Below, piece by piece: positions 1 to 10,640 of a DNA stretch of 64,000 nucleotides. Source of the stretch: Pseudo-nitzschia pungens (Eukaryota > Bacillariophyta > Bacillariophyceae > Bacillariales > Bacillariaceae); the NCBI GenBank assembly GCA_037355855.1, contig CM074759.1:7192001-7256000 (forward strand), in the 5' to 3' direction. The notes under the pieces are model-generated. The model searched no databases and was not told the origin of the DNA. It saw only the letters and a program-made list of their open reading frames with translations. Position 1 is the first letter of the stretch, and the number at the start of each line of letters is the position of its first letter. The translations under genes and the position numbers were made by a program.

Positions 1-1
1 A

Positions 2-952
2 TCGGTCTACGACTCTGAAGACCACTCGGACAGCGTCAAGGTGCCCCTGTTTACGGACAAGGGGGGACTAGAAGAACTCCTTCACACCGAAGAAGCCTAT
101 CTTAACGCTGCAGAAGATCTCTCCATCCCTGACACGGCGCTCATTCGATACTTCGGTCGATGCCTATGCGTCGACGCGCAAACGAAATGGAGAGCACTAA
201 CACGAGCAACCCGCGCCAACAACCAACGAGTATATCCACTCACGAGAGAAGGATACACCTCAGCCTTCCAAGCCTTTATCAAGCTCTACTGCAACGCCGA
301 AGATGCCAGAGACATCATGCATGTCTATCTACGAGGCAGTGCCTGTAAGAAGAAGATCGAATCCACCTGCAAGGATCACACTGATCGAATTATGACCTTA
401 ATCAAGTACTCAGCCAAACTACATGGATTCGCATCCAACTTGGACCACTTGCAGACCCTAACAATCCTTCTCCACAGCTATCCTAACAGTTGGATCGAAG
501 ACTATGTACGGATTCACCTAAAGCTTACTCCAGAGACCACTTCCCAGTTCATTGTGGACCACATGAGCAGCCTCGATCGACTCAGCAAGCAGAAGAACAA
601 CAACAAGAATAGTGGAAAACGCTCGAACAATTCCAATAATCGAAAACGCTCTGGTCCAAACAACAAATCCAACCAGAACAAGAACAAGAAGAAATCCAAC
701 CCATGCAGAATCCAGGGACACAACCATGATTGGTCCGAATGCCCAAAGAACAAGTTCTCCAAGAATTACAACAAGGGCTCAGGCAACAAAAGCAACTCCA
801 ACACTGAAACCTTCTATTCTCAGTGCCACGAGACCCCTGGAAGCAACGAATCATTCCAAGCCCACATGAGAGCAGCAATGGAATCCTACCATGAAGAACA
901 TGGAGGCCGAACCGAACGGAGCATCAATGGTGAGCTTGTTTGGCTCCCATGA
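2..952 (+). CDS. gag: Gag protein of Ty3/gypsy element, 5' end outside the window
   Basis: The structural protein of an LTR retrotransposon particle. The frame is open from base 2, so the true start lies left of the window; the first plausible internal start codons are not ATG. Aligned with the second copy (from 49277), it shares the blocks VPLFT-GGLEELL, DAQ-KW, LTILLHS-P--WIE and a basic Asn/Lys-rich tract. Near the end is a zinc-knuckle-like motif CRIQGHNHDWSEC (C-x4-H-x-H-x4-C), a variant of the retroviral CCHC knuckle expected to bind RNA. The frame ends VWLP then TGA at 950-952. After that TGA the same frame stays open into pol sequence. It is a better preserved gag than the frameshifted copy at 49277. 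Confidence 0.8.
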   Translation, partial: SVYDSEDHSDSVKVPLFTDKGGLEELLHTEEAYLNAAEDLSIPDTALIRYFGRCLCVDAQTKWRALTRATRANNQRVYPLTREGYTSAFQAFIKLYCNAEDARDIMHVYLRGSACKKKIESTCKDHTDRIMTLIKYSAKLHGFASNLDHLQTLTILLHSYPNSWIEDYVRIHLKLTPETTSQFIVDHMSSLDRLSKQKNNNKNSGKRSNNSNNRKRSGPNNKSNQNKNKKKSNPCRIQGHNHDWSECPKNKFSKNYNKGSGNKSNSNTETFYSQCHETPGSNESFQAHMRAAMESYHEEHGGRTERSINGELVWLP

Positions 953-989
953 TTACACAAGCAATCCTCCACCAAGAGACCCAAGGGTC
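950..989 (+). promoter_or_regulatory. In-frame gag-UGA-pol junction, possible readthrough site
   Basis: The gag frame ends with CCA TGA and continues without a frame change as TTA CAC AAG into pol. A short self-complementary stretch, GACCCAAGGGTC, lies 25 nt after the stop (978-989). The same arrangement occurs at 50413-50452. Readthrough is an inference from the conserved frame. Confidence 0.5.
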
Positions 990-1800
990 CACCAAAACCA
1001 GCAATCACCTTGCCTCCGGCGCCACTGGCCCTGGATGCCAGTCCAGCACAGCTGACTGGGATGACGCAAGGAGGAGATCTCCTGGAGAAAGAGGGGAAGG
1101 AACCTACAGGATGGAGTCCTGTTGAGCGCTTAGCAAAGACTGCAACAGCAGTGATTACACTTTGTACCTTGGTTTTGTCTTCTGTTCCTGCTTCTTATCC
1201 TGTCCCATCCCTTTTGATACTGGATCTTATCCCAATATCTTCATTCCCATTTCACTTTCTCTCAAGTCCCTCTTTTGTGGGACTTGTTTGTCCTTTCCCC
1301 TGCTTGATGTTCAAGGTTTGTTTGAAAATTTGTCGTTCTGCCACTTGGGGTCCTGACTCTATGATGGAGGCGACGTTAAAGTCTGGTTACAGACTGAGTA
1401 ATTTAGTTTCACCTTTGGTGATTAAAGTTATTTAAATACGTATATTAATTAATTCTCCACACAGAGCAATCCGAACATGGATCCGAATCGAAATCAACCG
1501 AATCGATCCAAGGGTACAGACGCATCATTGATTAACATCGATCCGAATAAGACAGCAGCAATAAATGGACCACTCTTGTCTCTAGCAAGAAATTGGTCTA
1601 CGGGTACAGCAAAAAATCTCTATTGCAATACCCAAAACTCCAAAGACTACACCAAAGGAGGTGCGCTGGAGCAAAATTATTTAAAGCTGCTGTCGACTAC
1701 TGGAAATCCAGTAGAACAGGCATCCAATACGAGCAACGTGGCTCTTATTCAGAATACGAGCAACGTGGCTCCTATTCTTCTAACCAACGTACAGTATATA
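953..1800 (+). pseudogene. pol: pol N-terminal fragment, split by a LINE end
   Basis: Codons 953-1150 and the region from about 1454 to 1800 encode the pol N-terminal linker. Both parts match the pol ORF that starts at 50416 (for example SLARNWSTGT, YCNTQNSKDYTKGG and LEQNYLKLLST). The insertion of the LINE 3' end breaks the frame. The copy ends right after ILLTNVQYI, before the aspartic protease motif, so no enzyme could be made. A small in-frame duplication (QNTSNVAL/QNTSNVAP, about 1739-1770) is specific to this copy. Confidence 0.8.
1152..1453 (+). mobile_element. 5'-truncated LINE 3' end
   Basis: About 300 bp match, in plus orientation, the 3' end of the LINE copies at 38961 and 53888: the same 3' UTR, the hairpin AGTCTGGTTACAGACT, a second hairpin TCACCTTTGGTGA and a tail of TTAA repeats. 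Extreme 5' truncation is typical of target-primed reverse transcription. A clean target-site duplication could not be seen at this copy, so the edges are good to a few bases only. Confidence 0.85.
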
Positions 1801-2640
1801 ACCGTAACAAAACTTTCCTCTTTTTGCATAACATAGGTGAAATAACATTTGTATTACATTATATGACTCACTAGAATTAATACTATATGCGAGAACATTG
1901 TGATTGCACAAGAGTTTGTCATTGTTCGATCACTTTGGTGGCATTACTTCATGCTTCTTTGTGGTAGTAATCAAAACTCCTCTAATTTTTGAGGAGTAGA
2001 AATCAAATCATCATGTTTCCTTGTAGGTGAGCCCAATACTCCATCACAATTGCTATTCATTGATTGTGTACTGCTGTCTTGAAAATTGCAAGATGTGATC
2101 ATGAATATCTTTTGGAAAAGCAACAACACACTGTAGCATACTAGAAGCAGTGTTACACTTTCTGACATTTGTTTGTCCAGCTCAAATTAGAGTCCTCTGG
2201 TAGTATTGAATATCAAGAGCAATGGTCACTGGGATGATCAAGGTTCTCTATGGTGGTAGGTTATATCAGCAATTACTATAATTGTATGTACAAAGCATTG
2301 TACTTACTGTATTTTCTTGTTTATAGTATTGCAAAATCACGCCATGGCAGATGCTCTGATTGCCACTGTTTAGTTATTACCCTATTGAGCCTACGACCAG
2401 GGGATCCTCCTTCTTGTTGCCTTGCATATCGACTTTGAAAATAACCAAGTTCAAAAAGTGTGATATTGTACTCAATTTAAATATTTTTTACTTCCCACTT
2501 TCTGGGCAGTTCCTCAGAACACCAATCCAAGAGGTTGGAGTGCCATTGCCTTTGATGTAAAAAAATGCATCCGTGTAGGTGTACGTATCGGTGCCTACTG
2601 CCAAGTTCTCCACGACATACAATTCTTTCTTCAGATGACA
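1801..2640. other. No gene seen
   Basis: AT-rich DNA without a convincing coding frame, long repeat or recognisable element. Short open frames here have no domain signature. Confidence 0.6.
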
Positions 2641-2802
2641 ACAGGATGAAGAATCGGCGTGGTTTACCGCTCTGTAAAATCGACATCTTTCCTTCGTAAC
2701 AGTCGAATCAATCGACCCAAATCCATAAAAAGGGGTCGAATTGCAAGTGACGCATATTCCTTGTTGACTTTGGTGAAGGACACAACATCGTGCCGTGCCC
2801 CA

Positions 2803-4576
2803 TTACCGTCCTTCCCCGAGACCGTCGGAAGTCTCCCATCCCCGTAGAGGTTGCACAAGTGTGTACACGTACCCGTCGTCATCTCGTTCCTTGAGGCCCG
2901 TTGAAAGGGCCACCGGCTGTTGTTGTTGCTGGTTTGGATGATTGCTCGGGGACAGAATTACGTGCGGTCGGGCCCGCGTGTCGGCACGTATGCGGGAGTG
3001 GTTGCGCATCACAAAGTGCCGGTCGTAGGCGTTGACGCTGGCGTACTTCCAGGTGGTCCCATCGAGGCTCACGGCGTGGCGTCCCTGGCCTCCACAGGCC
3101 CCCAGCATGCACCGGGTGGCTTGTTCGTCGTGGAATATTGCGTGGTAGGCAACTCTCCCGTCGGCGGTAGCGGTGGTCCAGATGTTGCTGGGGTCCTCGG
3201 CTCCGGAACCGGCCAGCACAAAGAGGGGGCGGTCGACGAGCGGTTTGTAGGTCGACGCGTTTCTCCAATCGGAGGCCACGAGGGCATGGGGGATGGTGAG
3301 GAGGTCGTCCGTTTCGCAGCGTCGCCACAGGCCGAGGAAGGGTTGTCTGTGGTCTTTACCCTTGCTTGGGAGGATGATCCCGTTGAGGTTGGAATCACAT
3401 CTGGCGGTTTTGTTGTATTTTTTCCAGTAGTCCGTGTTGTAAATGGTTGAGTTCAAAACCATGACGGGTTCCGACCAGGGACCCCCGGGCTTTGACGCCC
3501 ACAGCATGTAAGTGTCTTTGGCAGGGACGTCGTCCGACCGGCGACTCCTGGTGGCACTGAGGTTGAAATTGTCTGCAGAAATCTTTTTACGAATTCGCAA
3601 CACAGTGGTGGTCGATGGATCCGAACCACCAGTCGCAGGCTGTTTACGGCAATCCTTTGGTACCACACCACTCAGGGCGGTGACATAAAGCACGTATTCT
3701 CCTGTGGGGGCCCGAAGAATGTTGGCATCGTGGGCAAATGTCGGCAAAATGACCTCTACTTTTTGGTACGGTCCGTACGGGGAATCCGATACGGCTCGTA
3801 TCACCTGAAACAACATTATAGCACCCAAAACAAGGTTAGTTGCGATCGAAGGACGCGTTCGTTGAGAGAAAGAGAGAAATTGCGCGACGACATCGTACCA
3901 CATGGAGCATGTAGTTGTTCACCGATCCGCAAAAAGTCAAAAACATCTGCACTACAAATCAATCCATCGCACGAGTACCGACCTGGCTGTTTGTCGTCCA
4001 CGAATACAGGCCACACCCGTTCACAATCTCAGAGGCAAACATGTGATACAGGCCATCGTTGTGGTCGTAGACGACCGATCCACCCCAGCTGCTTGAATCT
4101 TGGTCGGGAAGCTTCAAGCCGATTTTTTGGGGATCAACCGGCAGCAAGTCCAAGACCTCGCAGGTCCGTCCCTTCCAACCGGGAAAACACTTGCACACCC
4201 CTGGGGCCTCCGGATCGATCGGCGAATGTTGTTTTTGTTGTTGATAATGATGATGATGCTCCGCGGGATCCAAATTGCCTACCCCGGCTGTTGGTATCGT
4301 TCTCTTGACGCATTCTCCGTTGAAGGCGCAATCCGCCGAGGTGATACAGTGATCGAATTCATCGTATCCAGGATCCCCAGCGCTCACTACCGCTTTTCTT
4401 TCGCTCTCAAGGATTTGATGGCGTGCTGTGATCGATGTTGAACTCAAGGACTCGGCTATGGGAGAATCCACGGAAGATCTCACGGAAGTCAGAGGCGGGT
4501 ACAAGTACCCTCGTAGCGCAGGGAAGCACTGCAAGATCAGTGATGTTGCTGCCACCGCGAGCAAGGTCCGCATCAT
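2803..4576 (-). CDS. Secreted EGF-like plus glycoside hydrolase (GH43-like beta-propeller) protein
   Basis: A two-exon gene: exon 1 is 4576-3983, exon 2 is 3804-2803, 531 residues. The start ATG at 4576 opens a hydrophobic signal peptide (residues 1 to about 24), so the product should enter the secretory pathway. Residues 77-139 hold six cysteines in EGF-like spacing (C77, C83, C89, C128, C130, C139 with the ending CKCFPGWKGRTC) interrupted by a His/Gln-rich loop. From about residue 160 the protein reads like the five-bladed propeller of the GH43/GH32/GH62 group: SSWGGSVVYD, YHMFASE, SPYGPY, FAHDAN, TGEYVLYV, then RPHVILSP and YTLVQPL at the end. Several N-x-S/T sites fit a secreted glycoprotein. 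Known family members cleave arabinan, xylan or fructan. The substrate here is unknown, and catalytic acids beyond the HDAN aspartate cannot be assigned by eye. The splice joint restores the frame exactly, which supports the model. Confidence 0.8.
3805..3982 (-). other. Intron of the EGF/GH gene
   Basis: A 178-bp GT-AG intron, phase 0. On the minus strand the donor reads CAG|GTCGGT and the acceptor TTTCAG|GTG. It joins WTTNSQ to VIRAVSD, the usual order in this family (S/Q-V--A-S--P-GPY). Confidence 0.85.
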
Positions 4577-4876
4577 TTGGGAGTGAAAGAATGCCTTAAG
4601 CCTACAGTAGTTTAAATAGTCTCAAATTGTTCGTTTGATTGAAAGATTGCTGGCAAAAGCCAGCTTCAGCAACATACTGCATCCTGTTTCATGTTCCGAT
4701 TTGTGGTGAAACGTTTCATACGACGTCTCGCGTCTCGGATCTCGGATTTCGGATTTCGGATCTCGAGTTCGTCGAAATTTCGAATAAACCTTACTCTTAC
4801 CACTGTAAGGATGAATCCCTAGTGAATAGTGACTAAACCCTCACTCTTCTCGCAATACATCCGTTTATCTCTACCG

Positions 4877-5414
4877 TATCGTCTAGTCCCGGCGGAAAAA
4901 TCTACTGTGGCACAGTAGATTTTGACCACCTACCGTAGTTTTTTCAGTCCTAAAATATCAGTTTTTTACTGATCTGATGAGTCCTATTGGTTAATTTTTT
5001 GATGTCATGCTGAGAACACATAGTACCAATTTGAGAAAGATGAAAAGACAGTGTGTTGATGATGGTTCTTTCCGAAAGAAAAACTGAGAAACCTGCCTAA
5101 AATCGATGCGCGCAAAAATTGAATCAAACTAGTCATTACTAGTAAATACACGAGTGGTCAAAATTGGCGCATACTGTATGCGCTGATTGGTTTTTTGAGC
5201 AATACTAACTAATGTTTACTTCAGTGGTTATTTACAACAACGAGACCAGCTCTGAAGTATATAGAACCATATACTTATGGAAAGAGGAGAGTGAGAGCTA
5301 TCTAATGAGCCATTACTTGTTGCTATTGGAGCTATACTTTAGAAGTTATGATTGATGAGCATTGCACCAAAAAAAATTGGCGCATATGCGCTGATTCTGA
5401 CCGACTAGACAATA
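4877..5414. mobile_element. MITE-like element, family A, diverged copy
   Basis: It is related over its length to the element at 31861-32460: shared GGCGGAAAAATCTACTG near one end, ATCTGATGAGTCCTAT, ACTAGTCATTACTAGTA, and a long block around 5253-5355 that includes ATAGAACCATATAC and GGAAAGAGGAGAGTGAGAGC. The ends TATCGTCTAGTC and GACTAGACAATA are imperfect inverted repeats bordered by TA. No coding capacity. A non-autonomous DNA transposon is the likely identity. Confidence 0.6.
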
Positions 5415-6076
5415 ACTCATCACCCTCATCCTCACCGTCACCCTCACCTCATCTTCCACAACAGGCTAGTTTCCTGTTCTTCTTCAATCCAACAAGAGCT
5501 TTGACCAAATTCCAAGCTTCTTCCATTGGAATCACTATGGGCAAGTTTTTGTGAAAAATTCCACCACCAAACTGTACAAAACCATCTACAATCCCACCAG
5601 TGATGACAATTAATGGCATCTCCACCCCTTATACAGAACAACCCCATCAACTTATGGGACCGAAGGACACAACAAGCACCACCATGCCCAAACCTAAGAA
5701 GAAGAAAGTCTCCAAGCAGGCCCCACCTTGACCAAACCCAATCAACCAATATCTCTCACGAACATCCATTTATATTGACAACAGGAGCTTCTTACAGACA
5801 TTTCAGAACCACCACAGTACAGGTACACGTCAAAAACTGTAATAAATCATCTTTTTTGACAGATTGTTCCCTTACTCCTATTGGACCAAGTATCTCCCTC
5901 AGCAATGGAAACCAGTTGCAACTTATTGGAAAAGAGTATAAACCAACTGTTTTCAACAACCCCTATTGCAATTTGTGACCTAAATCCATAGCTTTGGCCT
6001 CCCTTAGTTAGCCCTTTTGTTGCCAAATTCCAAAAAGTTGCTTACTAATTTAGAAAAGTATAAAAAAAAATTGGTA
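5415..6076. other. Intergenic DNA with a possible decayed protease frame
   Basis: The only thing of note is an open frame at 5613-5978 (+). It contains ILTTGASYRHF and, further on, SNGNQLQL, a layout recalling the aspartic protease of copia-like elements (D-T/S-GA---HF ... NG). The catalytic aspartate would be replaced by threonine. It is too weak to call a gene. Confidence 0.25.
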
Positions 6077-6105
6077 CATTTCCTACAGGTGACCATATAA
6101 GATTG
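6077..6105 (+). repeat. 29-bp flanking direct repeat, left
   Basis: It matches 7135-7163 at 28 of 29 positions. The two copies bracket the element at 6106-7134 and may be an unusually long target-site duplication. Confidence 0.55.
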
Positions 6106-7134
6106 CATTGTAAAGATATTTGCTCGTCAGCAATAGGATAGCATTAACAATAGCAGCATGTTGAGCGCTGGCAAATAGTAGTGAGACTACAGGATACTGT
6201 TCAAGCGTTATTGCATACGCTCAGTTACTACAAGATACTCCCCTAGAGGTACAAGGGAATCAATTGAAAGGGGAGGGCATGATAGGTGTTTGTTTTAAGG
6301 TTGAAGAAGAACAGAAAGTGGGGGGAGTTGAGCCAAAGTGCTCAGCTCTGTAGTGTGACATCTTGCTTTGCTGTCTTGTAAAATAATCATAATAATAACA
6401 GCTCTTTAGGTACAGTACTGTAGTGTATGGAGTAGCATTCAGAGTAGCATTTAGCAAGCGCTTATACAAGCTAGCTTGGAGCGCTAGCTTGGAGCGCTAG
6501 CTTGGAGCGCTAGCTCGGAGCGCTAGCTCGGAGCGCTAGCTCGGAGCGCTAGCTCGGAGCGCTAGCTCGGAGCGCTAGCTCGGAGCGCTAGCTCGGAGCG
6601 CTAGCTCGGAGCGCTAGCTCGGAGCGCTAGCTCGGAGCGCTAGCTCGGAGCGCTAGCTCGGAGCGCTAGCTCGGAGCGCTAGCTCGGAGCGCTAGCTCGG
6701 AGCGCTAGCTCGGAGCGCTAGCTCGGAGCGCTAGCTCGGAGCGCTAGCTCGGAGCGCTAGCTCGGAGCGCTAGCTCGGAGCGCTAGCTCGGAGCGCTAGC
6801 TCGGAGCGCTAGCTCGGAGCGCTAGCTCGGAGCACTAGTTTGGAGCACTAGCTCGGAGCACTAGTTTGGAGCGCTATGCTCCAGTGTGCTATCTGTGGTG
6901 CTATACCCAGGGTCCCTGTAACTGGTACAAATTGTACGCGAGGACCCTGGTATCTTGGAGTTAGCATCCCATACCACTTAGGATAAGCCTGTTGCTAAGC
7001 CTGTTGCTAAGTGTTTAGCACACAGCTCTAGCATCCTGTAGATAGTTACTGGAGGCTAACTTGTGTAGCCTCAGTACATTTCCTACATAGGAACCTTAGC
7101 ACAGCCCATAGCATCATCTTGGATATCAAAATAG
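6106..7134 (+). mobile_element. Non-coding dispersed element B, copy 1, with internal minisatellite
   Basis: It is homologous from end to end with 34699-37615 once the insertion there is removed. Shared blocks include GATATTTGCTCGTCAGC, CCCCTAGAGGTACA, GGAGGGCATGATAGG, GAGCCAAAG-GCTCAGCTCTGTA, GGTACAAATTGTACGCG, TTTAGCACACAGCTCTAGCA and AATTACTGGAGGCT-like sequence. Both ends carry a GATAT core in inverted orientation. No ORF longer than chance is present. The centre is an expanded 13-bp array in this copy, where the other copy has a different 12-bp array. The class is unknown: it could be a non-autonomous DNA transposon carrying a minisatellite, or a retroelement. Confidence 0.6.
6472..6880 (+). 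repeat. 13-bp minisatellite, about 30 units
   Basis: Tandem units of GGAGCGCTAGCTC. The first few units read TTGGAGCGCTAGC and the last ones drift to GGAGCACTAGTTT, so the array is homogenised in the middle and diverged at the edges. Each unit contains the palindromes AGCGCT and GCTAGC, so either strand can fold extensively. Confidence 0.95.
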
Positions 7135-7163
7135 CATTTCCTACAGGTAACCATATAAGATTG
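7135..7163 (+). repeat. 29-bp flanking direct repeat, right
   Basis: The partner of 6077-6105, with one base different. Confidence 0.55.
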
Positions 7164-7189
7164 AGTGACAGCATGTTGACATCCTGTTT

Positions 7190-8495
7190 TTGTGAGTGCA
7201 TGGAAACAGATATGCAATGAATCATTTGATGATTCTGGTCTTCTGGGCTTGCAGGATATCAAATGCATGATGATCCCAGTGTTTGAGGAGTGCAGGGATG
7301 TAAATAAACTGTGCACTGTGATCCTGGTCTTTTGGGAGTGTGGGTACACAAAATAGAACAAGATGGTCCTGCTGGTCATACATGATAATGCTGGTCTTTT
7401 AAAAGTGTATGGAATCAAGTACACTATGATGCTCCTGATCTTTTTAGAATGAATGGAAACAAGTACAACATGATCCCAGTTTTTTGTGAGTGCAGAGAAT
7501 CAAGTCCACAATGATCCTGTTCTTTTGCAACAGTAGGGAATCATGTACATAATGATCCCAGTATTTTGTGAGTGCAGAGAATCAAATGCATGATGTACCA
7601 GTCTTTTTGAAATGTATGGAACCAAATACACAATGATTCCTGTCTTTTGGGAGTGCATGGAAACAGCTACATGATGATCCTGGTCTTTTGGAAGCACACA
7701 GAAACAAATACATGAATATAAATACATGAAACAAATACATGATGATCCTGATGTTTCTGGAGTGCATGGAACCATGCACATGATGATCTTGGTCTCTCAT
7801 TGATGCAGTGGAATAATGACAAAATGATCCTGGTCTTTAGGGAACACAGCAAATCAAAGAAACAACGATCCCTGTCTTTCTTGAATGCAGAGAAACAACA
7901 GCACAAGGATCCTGGTTGTTTGGTAGGAGTGCTGGGAATCAAGTACATGATGATGATGGTCTTTCGACATTACAAAGAATTGAACGCATGATAATCCCTG
8001 TCTTCAATGCAACCATGATTATATCACTTTAGAAAGACAGGGGTCATCATATAAATGGTTCCATGAACTCCCATAACACCAGGATCATTATGTATTTGGT
8101 CCCATACATTCCTGAAACACCAGGATTATCATGTATTTGATTCTCTGCACTCCCAAATCACCAGGATCATCATCTATTTGATTCCCTGCCATTGCTCACA
8201 AAAGACCAAGATCAAAGTGTATTTGCTTCCATGCATTCACAAACAACCAGTATCACAGTGTACTCAGTTCTCTGCATTCACAAAAGACCATGATCATCAT
8301 TTACATGGTTCTCTGCACTCACAAACAACAGGGATCACCATGTATGTGGTTCTCTGCACTCCTGAAAGACCAGGATCATCATGTTGCTGTTACCCTTCAT
8401 GAGCAGAAATTCTGGTTCCCTTCACTCCTGAAAGGCCAAGATCATCAAGTACTAGCAGTTGATTCTTTGCATTCTGGAAAGACTGGGATCCTCTT
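7190..8495. repeat. Degenerate ~42-bp satellite with an orientation switch
   Basis: Units of about 41-45 bp with the core GATCCTGGTCTTTTGGGAGT followed by GCATGGAAACAAATACATGAT. About 17 units run in this sense from 7190 to about 8010. From about 8030 to 8490 about 10 units run as the reverse complement (core ACCAGGATCATCATGTATTTG). Short ORFs here are by-products of the repeat and are not listed. Confidence 0.85.
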
Positions 8496-9866
8496 GCTTT
8501 TGTTTCTCCCCACTGTAATCTTGTTGGCTAAATAGATCCACACTGTACTATGATTGGCTAAATTGCTGATTGTGGACTGTAGGCAAGCCTGAAGGGAAGG
8601 CTGGTGCAAAAATGTCACAAAAAAAGCCATTTTTGGTGTCTTTCTTTTTTTTTTATGAGCTTGTTGTTTGTAAGGGATGGATCAGCAAAGATGTTTCAAT
8701 GCAAATATAGAGCATAGTAGAGGAGAGTGTTAGCTAAAAGATGATGTCTTTATTGTGAACAGGGAGGGTGTACGTGTAGAGTTATCACCAAAGGGATAAA
8801 CTCTATCACAAACTTGCTTCATTTACAATAAGTTGCTTCAAATAATTTTGACAGACAAGAGCATACAGACTTACTACTTGCTATGAGGAACAGAGCAGAC
8901 TGAATTGTGAGGTACCCATACTAGGGACAAGTACGGTACAAGTACTTGCACTTTTGAAGAAAAATACAAAGTACCATTACCCAAAAAATATTATAATGGA
9001 TCATCTTTTTGTGAATGAAGTAAGTTCCTGACAGAATAAGTAAAGGCATCATCTGTTAGCTATCACTCTACTCTACAATCCTCTATATTCACTTTAACAA
9101 CTTTGTTTATTCTTCCCTTAGTAAGCCCACAAATAGAGGACAAGGGCAAAACATGGTGTTTTTCGAGTGACAGCTTTGAGCCCGCATGGCCTGTAGCTGT
9201 AATTGCAAATCAGTGTGACAGGCTAAAAAACTGGTACGGGTGTGCAGCCCTATGCTCTTTGGTTTGGCATTTTTTTCTTCTCACTTTGGTTCTGGTTTTG
9301 ACTTTTTTTGGCAACATCAAGATGCTGTCACTCTGGTGGTATGTGTGTGTGTAGAAAATGTACTGATGTCAACACTCATTAAAATGGATTGACTTATTGG
9401 ATTTTGGTGACAAAATGGCTAACTACGTCCGAAAACTGTTTCGCAACCGTTGTGACCCCATCGCGACCCAAACGCGACCATTTCCTCAGAAACGCGACCC
9501 AATCTTTTTATTCTCAACCATTTTAGCTCGCATTTCTCAACCCCCCCCACCTTTTGAGAGAAATGATACGATCCCAACTCTGATATTCACTCACTCATCA
9601 CCATTGCACTCCATTTGACACATTTGACTCAACAAACCAAAGAATTTTTAATCAGACTCACTTCAATCACACCAAAATTCCACTTTTTATTACTTTGTAC
9701 GGTAGTAAAACCACTTACTTTGGCTAGAACTGGCACCTTCCTTTTTACAGTGGTGTCACGTCACATGCCCTTTGTTCAAAGTCACATCTCTTTTTGCAGC
9801 AGTGTCTCTGTACCGCCTCTCTCTTTCACATCATAAAAAAAATCATCAAACACATTTTTTTATGTC
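8496..9866. other. No gene seen
   Basis: AT-rich intergenic sequence. A frame at 9103-9354 has a hydrophobic stretch but no family signature. CGTCCGAAAACTGTTTC at 9426-9442 recurs inverted at 14457-14473. Confidence 0.5.
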
Positions 9867-10196
9867 ATGCACCACACCATGCCGAAAGCTTCCTCAAACC
9901 CAAGGCACTTTGCCGATGCTCCCAGAATACCCAAGACATTCTATTGTCACAACTGCATTGCCACCGGAAAAAGAAGAAAATCAAAATCCTTCAAGGGATA
10001 CAAACAAGAATCGAGCTACAATTTCACCTATCGATACGTATCTCAAGGGCTCTCCAGGCATCTTTATTTCAATAGTGATTGCCATACCTATTATCGCGAG
10101 AACGATCTTATGGATTTCATTTTGTCCTTGAAAGAAGAAGTCACCATTCCTTCGGTTCAACACACACCATCACAGCAAGCATCAGCAACGCGTTGA
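9867..10196 (+). CDS. Hypothetical zinc-finger-like protein fragment
   Basis: An ATG-started frame of 109 codons. I do not recognise it as a known gene. It contains FYCHNC followed about 35 residues later by GLSRHLYFNSDCHTYY, a spacing (C-x2-C ... H-x6-C) like single zinc fingers found at the N-termini of some transposon proteins. No other domain follows. The frame ends just where a 50-bp tandem array begins, so the array may have truncated a longer gene. The neighbourhood is repeat-rich, and this may be a relic rather than an expressed gene. Confidence 0.35.
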   Translation: MHHTMPKASSNPRHFADAPRIPKTFYCHNCIATGKRRKSKSFKGYKQESSYNFTYRYVSQGLSRHLYFNSDCHTYYRENDLMDFILSLKEEVTIPSVQHTPSQQASATR

Positions 10197-10355
10197 TAAG
10201 ACAGGGGGGGACAGCAAGCAGCAACAAGCAGCAGCAACGCGTCGATAATACAGGGGGGGGACAGCAAGCAGCAACAAGCAGCAACGCGTCGATAATACAG
10301 GGGGGAACAGCAAGCAGCAAGCAGCAAGCAGCAATGCGTCGATAATACGGGGGGG
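10190..10355 (+). repeat. ~50-bp tandem repeat with G-runs
   Basis: Four imperfect units: GCGTCGATAATACAGG, then a run of G (up to 8), then ACAGCAAGCAGCAACAAGCAG. Length varies through the number of AGCAGCA triplets. Confidence 0.85.
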
Positions 10356-10429
10356 ATAATACACGAGAATATTTTTAAAGAACTATCGCCTTTGTCGTCT
10401 TTCCTTGTTGTGATGGCCTTTGTCGTATC

Positions 10430-10640
10430 GGTTGTTCCCCTCTTCAGCGATCGTATTGGTTGTTCCCCTCTTCAGCAATCGTATCAGTTGTTGCCCTCTT
10501 CAGCAATCGTATCGGTCGTTCCCCTCTTCAGCGATCGTATCGGTCGTTGCCCTCTTCAGCGATTGTATCCGTTGTTGCCCTCTTCAGCGATTGTATCGGT
10601 CATTCCCCTCTTCAGCCAGCGATTGTATCGGTCATTTTTT
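10430..10640 (+). repeat. 28-bp tandem repeat
   Basis: About eight units of TTCCCCTCTTCAGCGATCGT plus ATCGGTCG, with small variants. A related, shorter repeat (TCGTCCCCCTCTTCAACGAT) follows at about 10700-10790. Proline/serine-rich ORFs across it follow from the repeat and are not listed. Confidence 0.85.

Larger units (their letters stand above)
1..1800 (+). mobile_element. Ty3/gypsy retrotransposon fragment (gag and start of pol)
   Basis: The fragment enters from the left window edge and carries most of gag and the first part of pol, in the same order and with clear protein similarity to the copy at 49277-52347. A 5'-truncated LINE 3' end (about 1152-1453) interrupts it. Similarity to the other copy stops at about 1800, just before the protease domain, where unrelated AT-rich DNA begins. 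The breakpoint at 1800 is a relic end; no LTR is visible there. Confidence 0.85.

Noticed and set aside
6472..6880. CRISPR array
   Set aside because: The 13-bp units are contiguous with no spacers, and the genome is eukaryotic.
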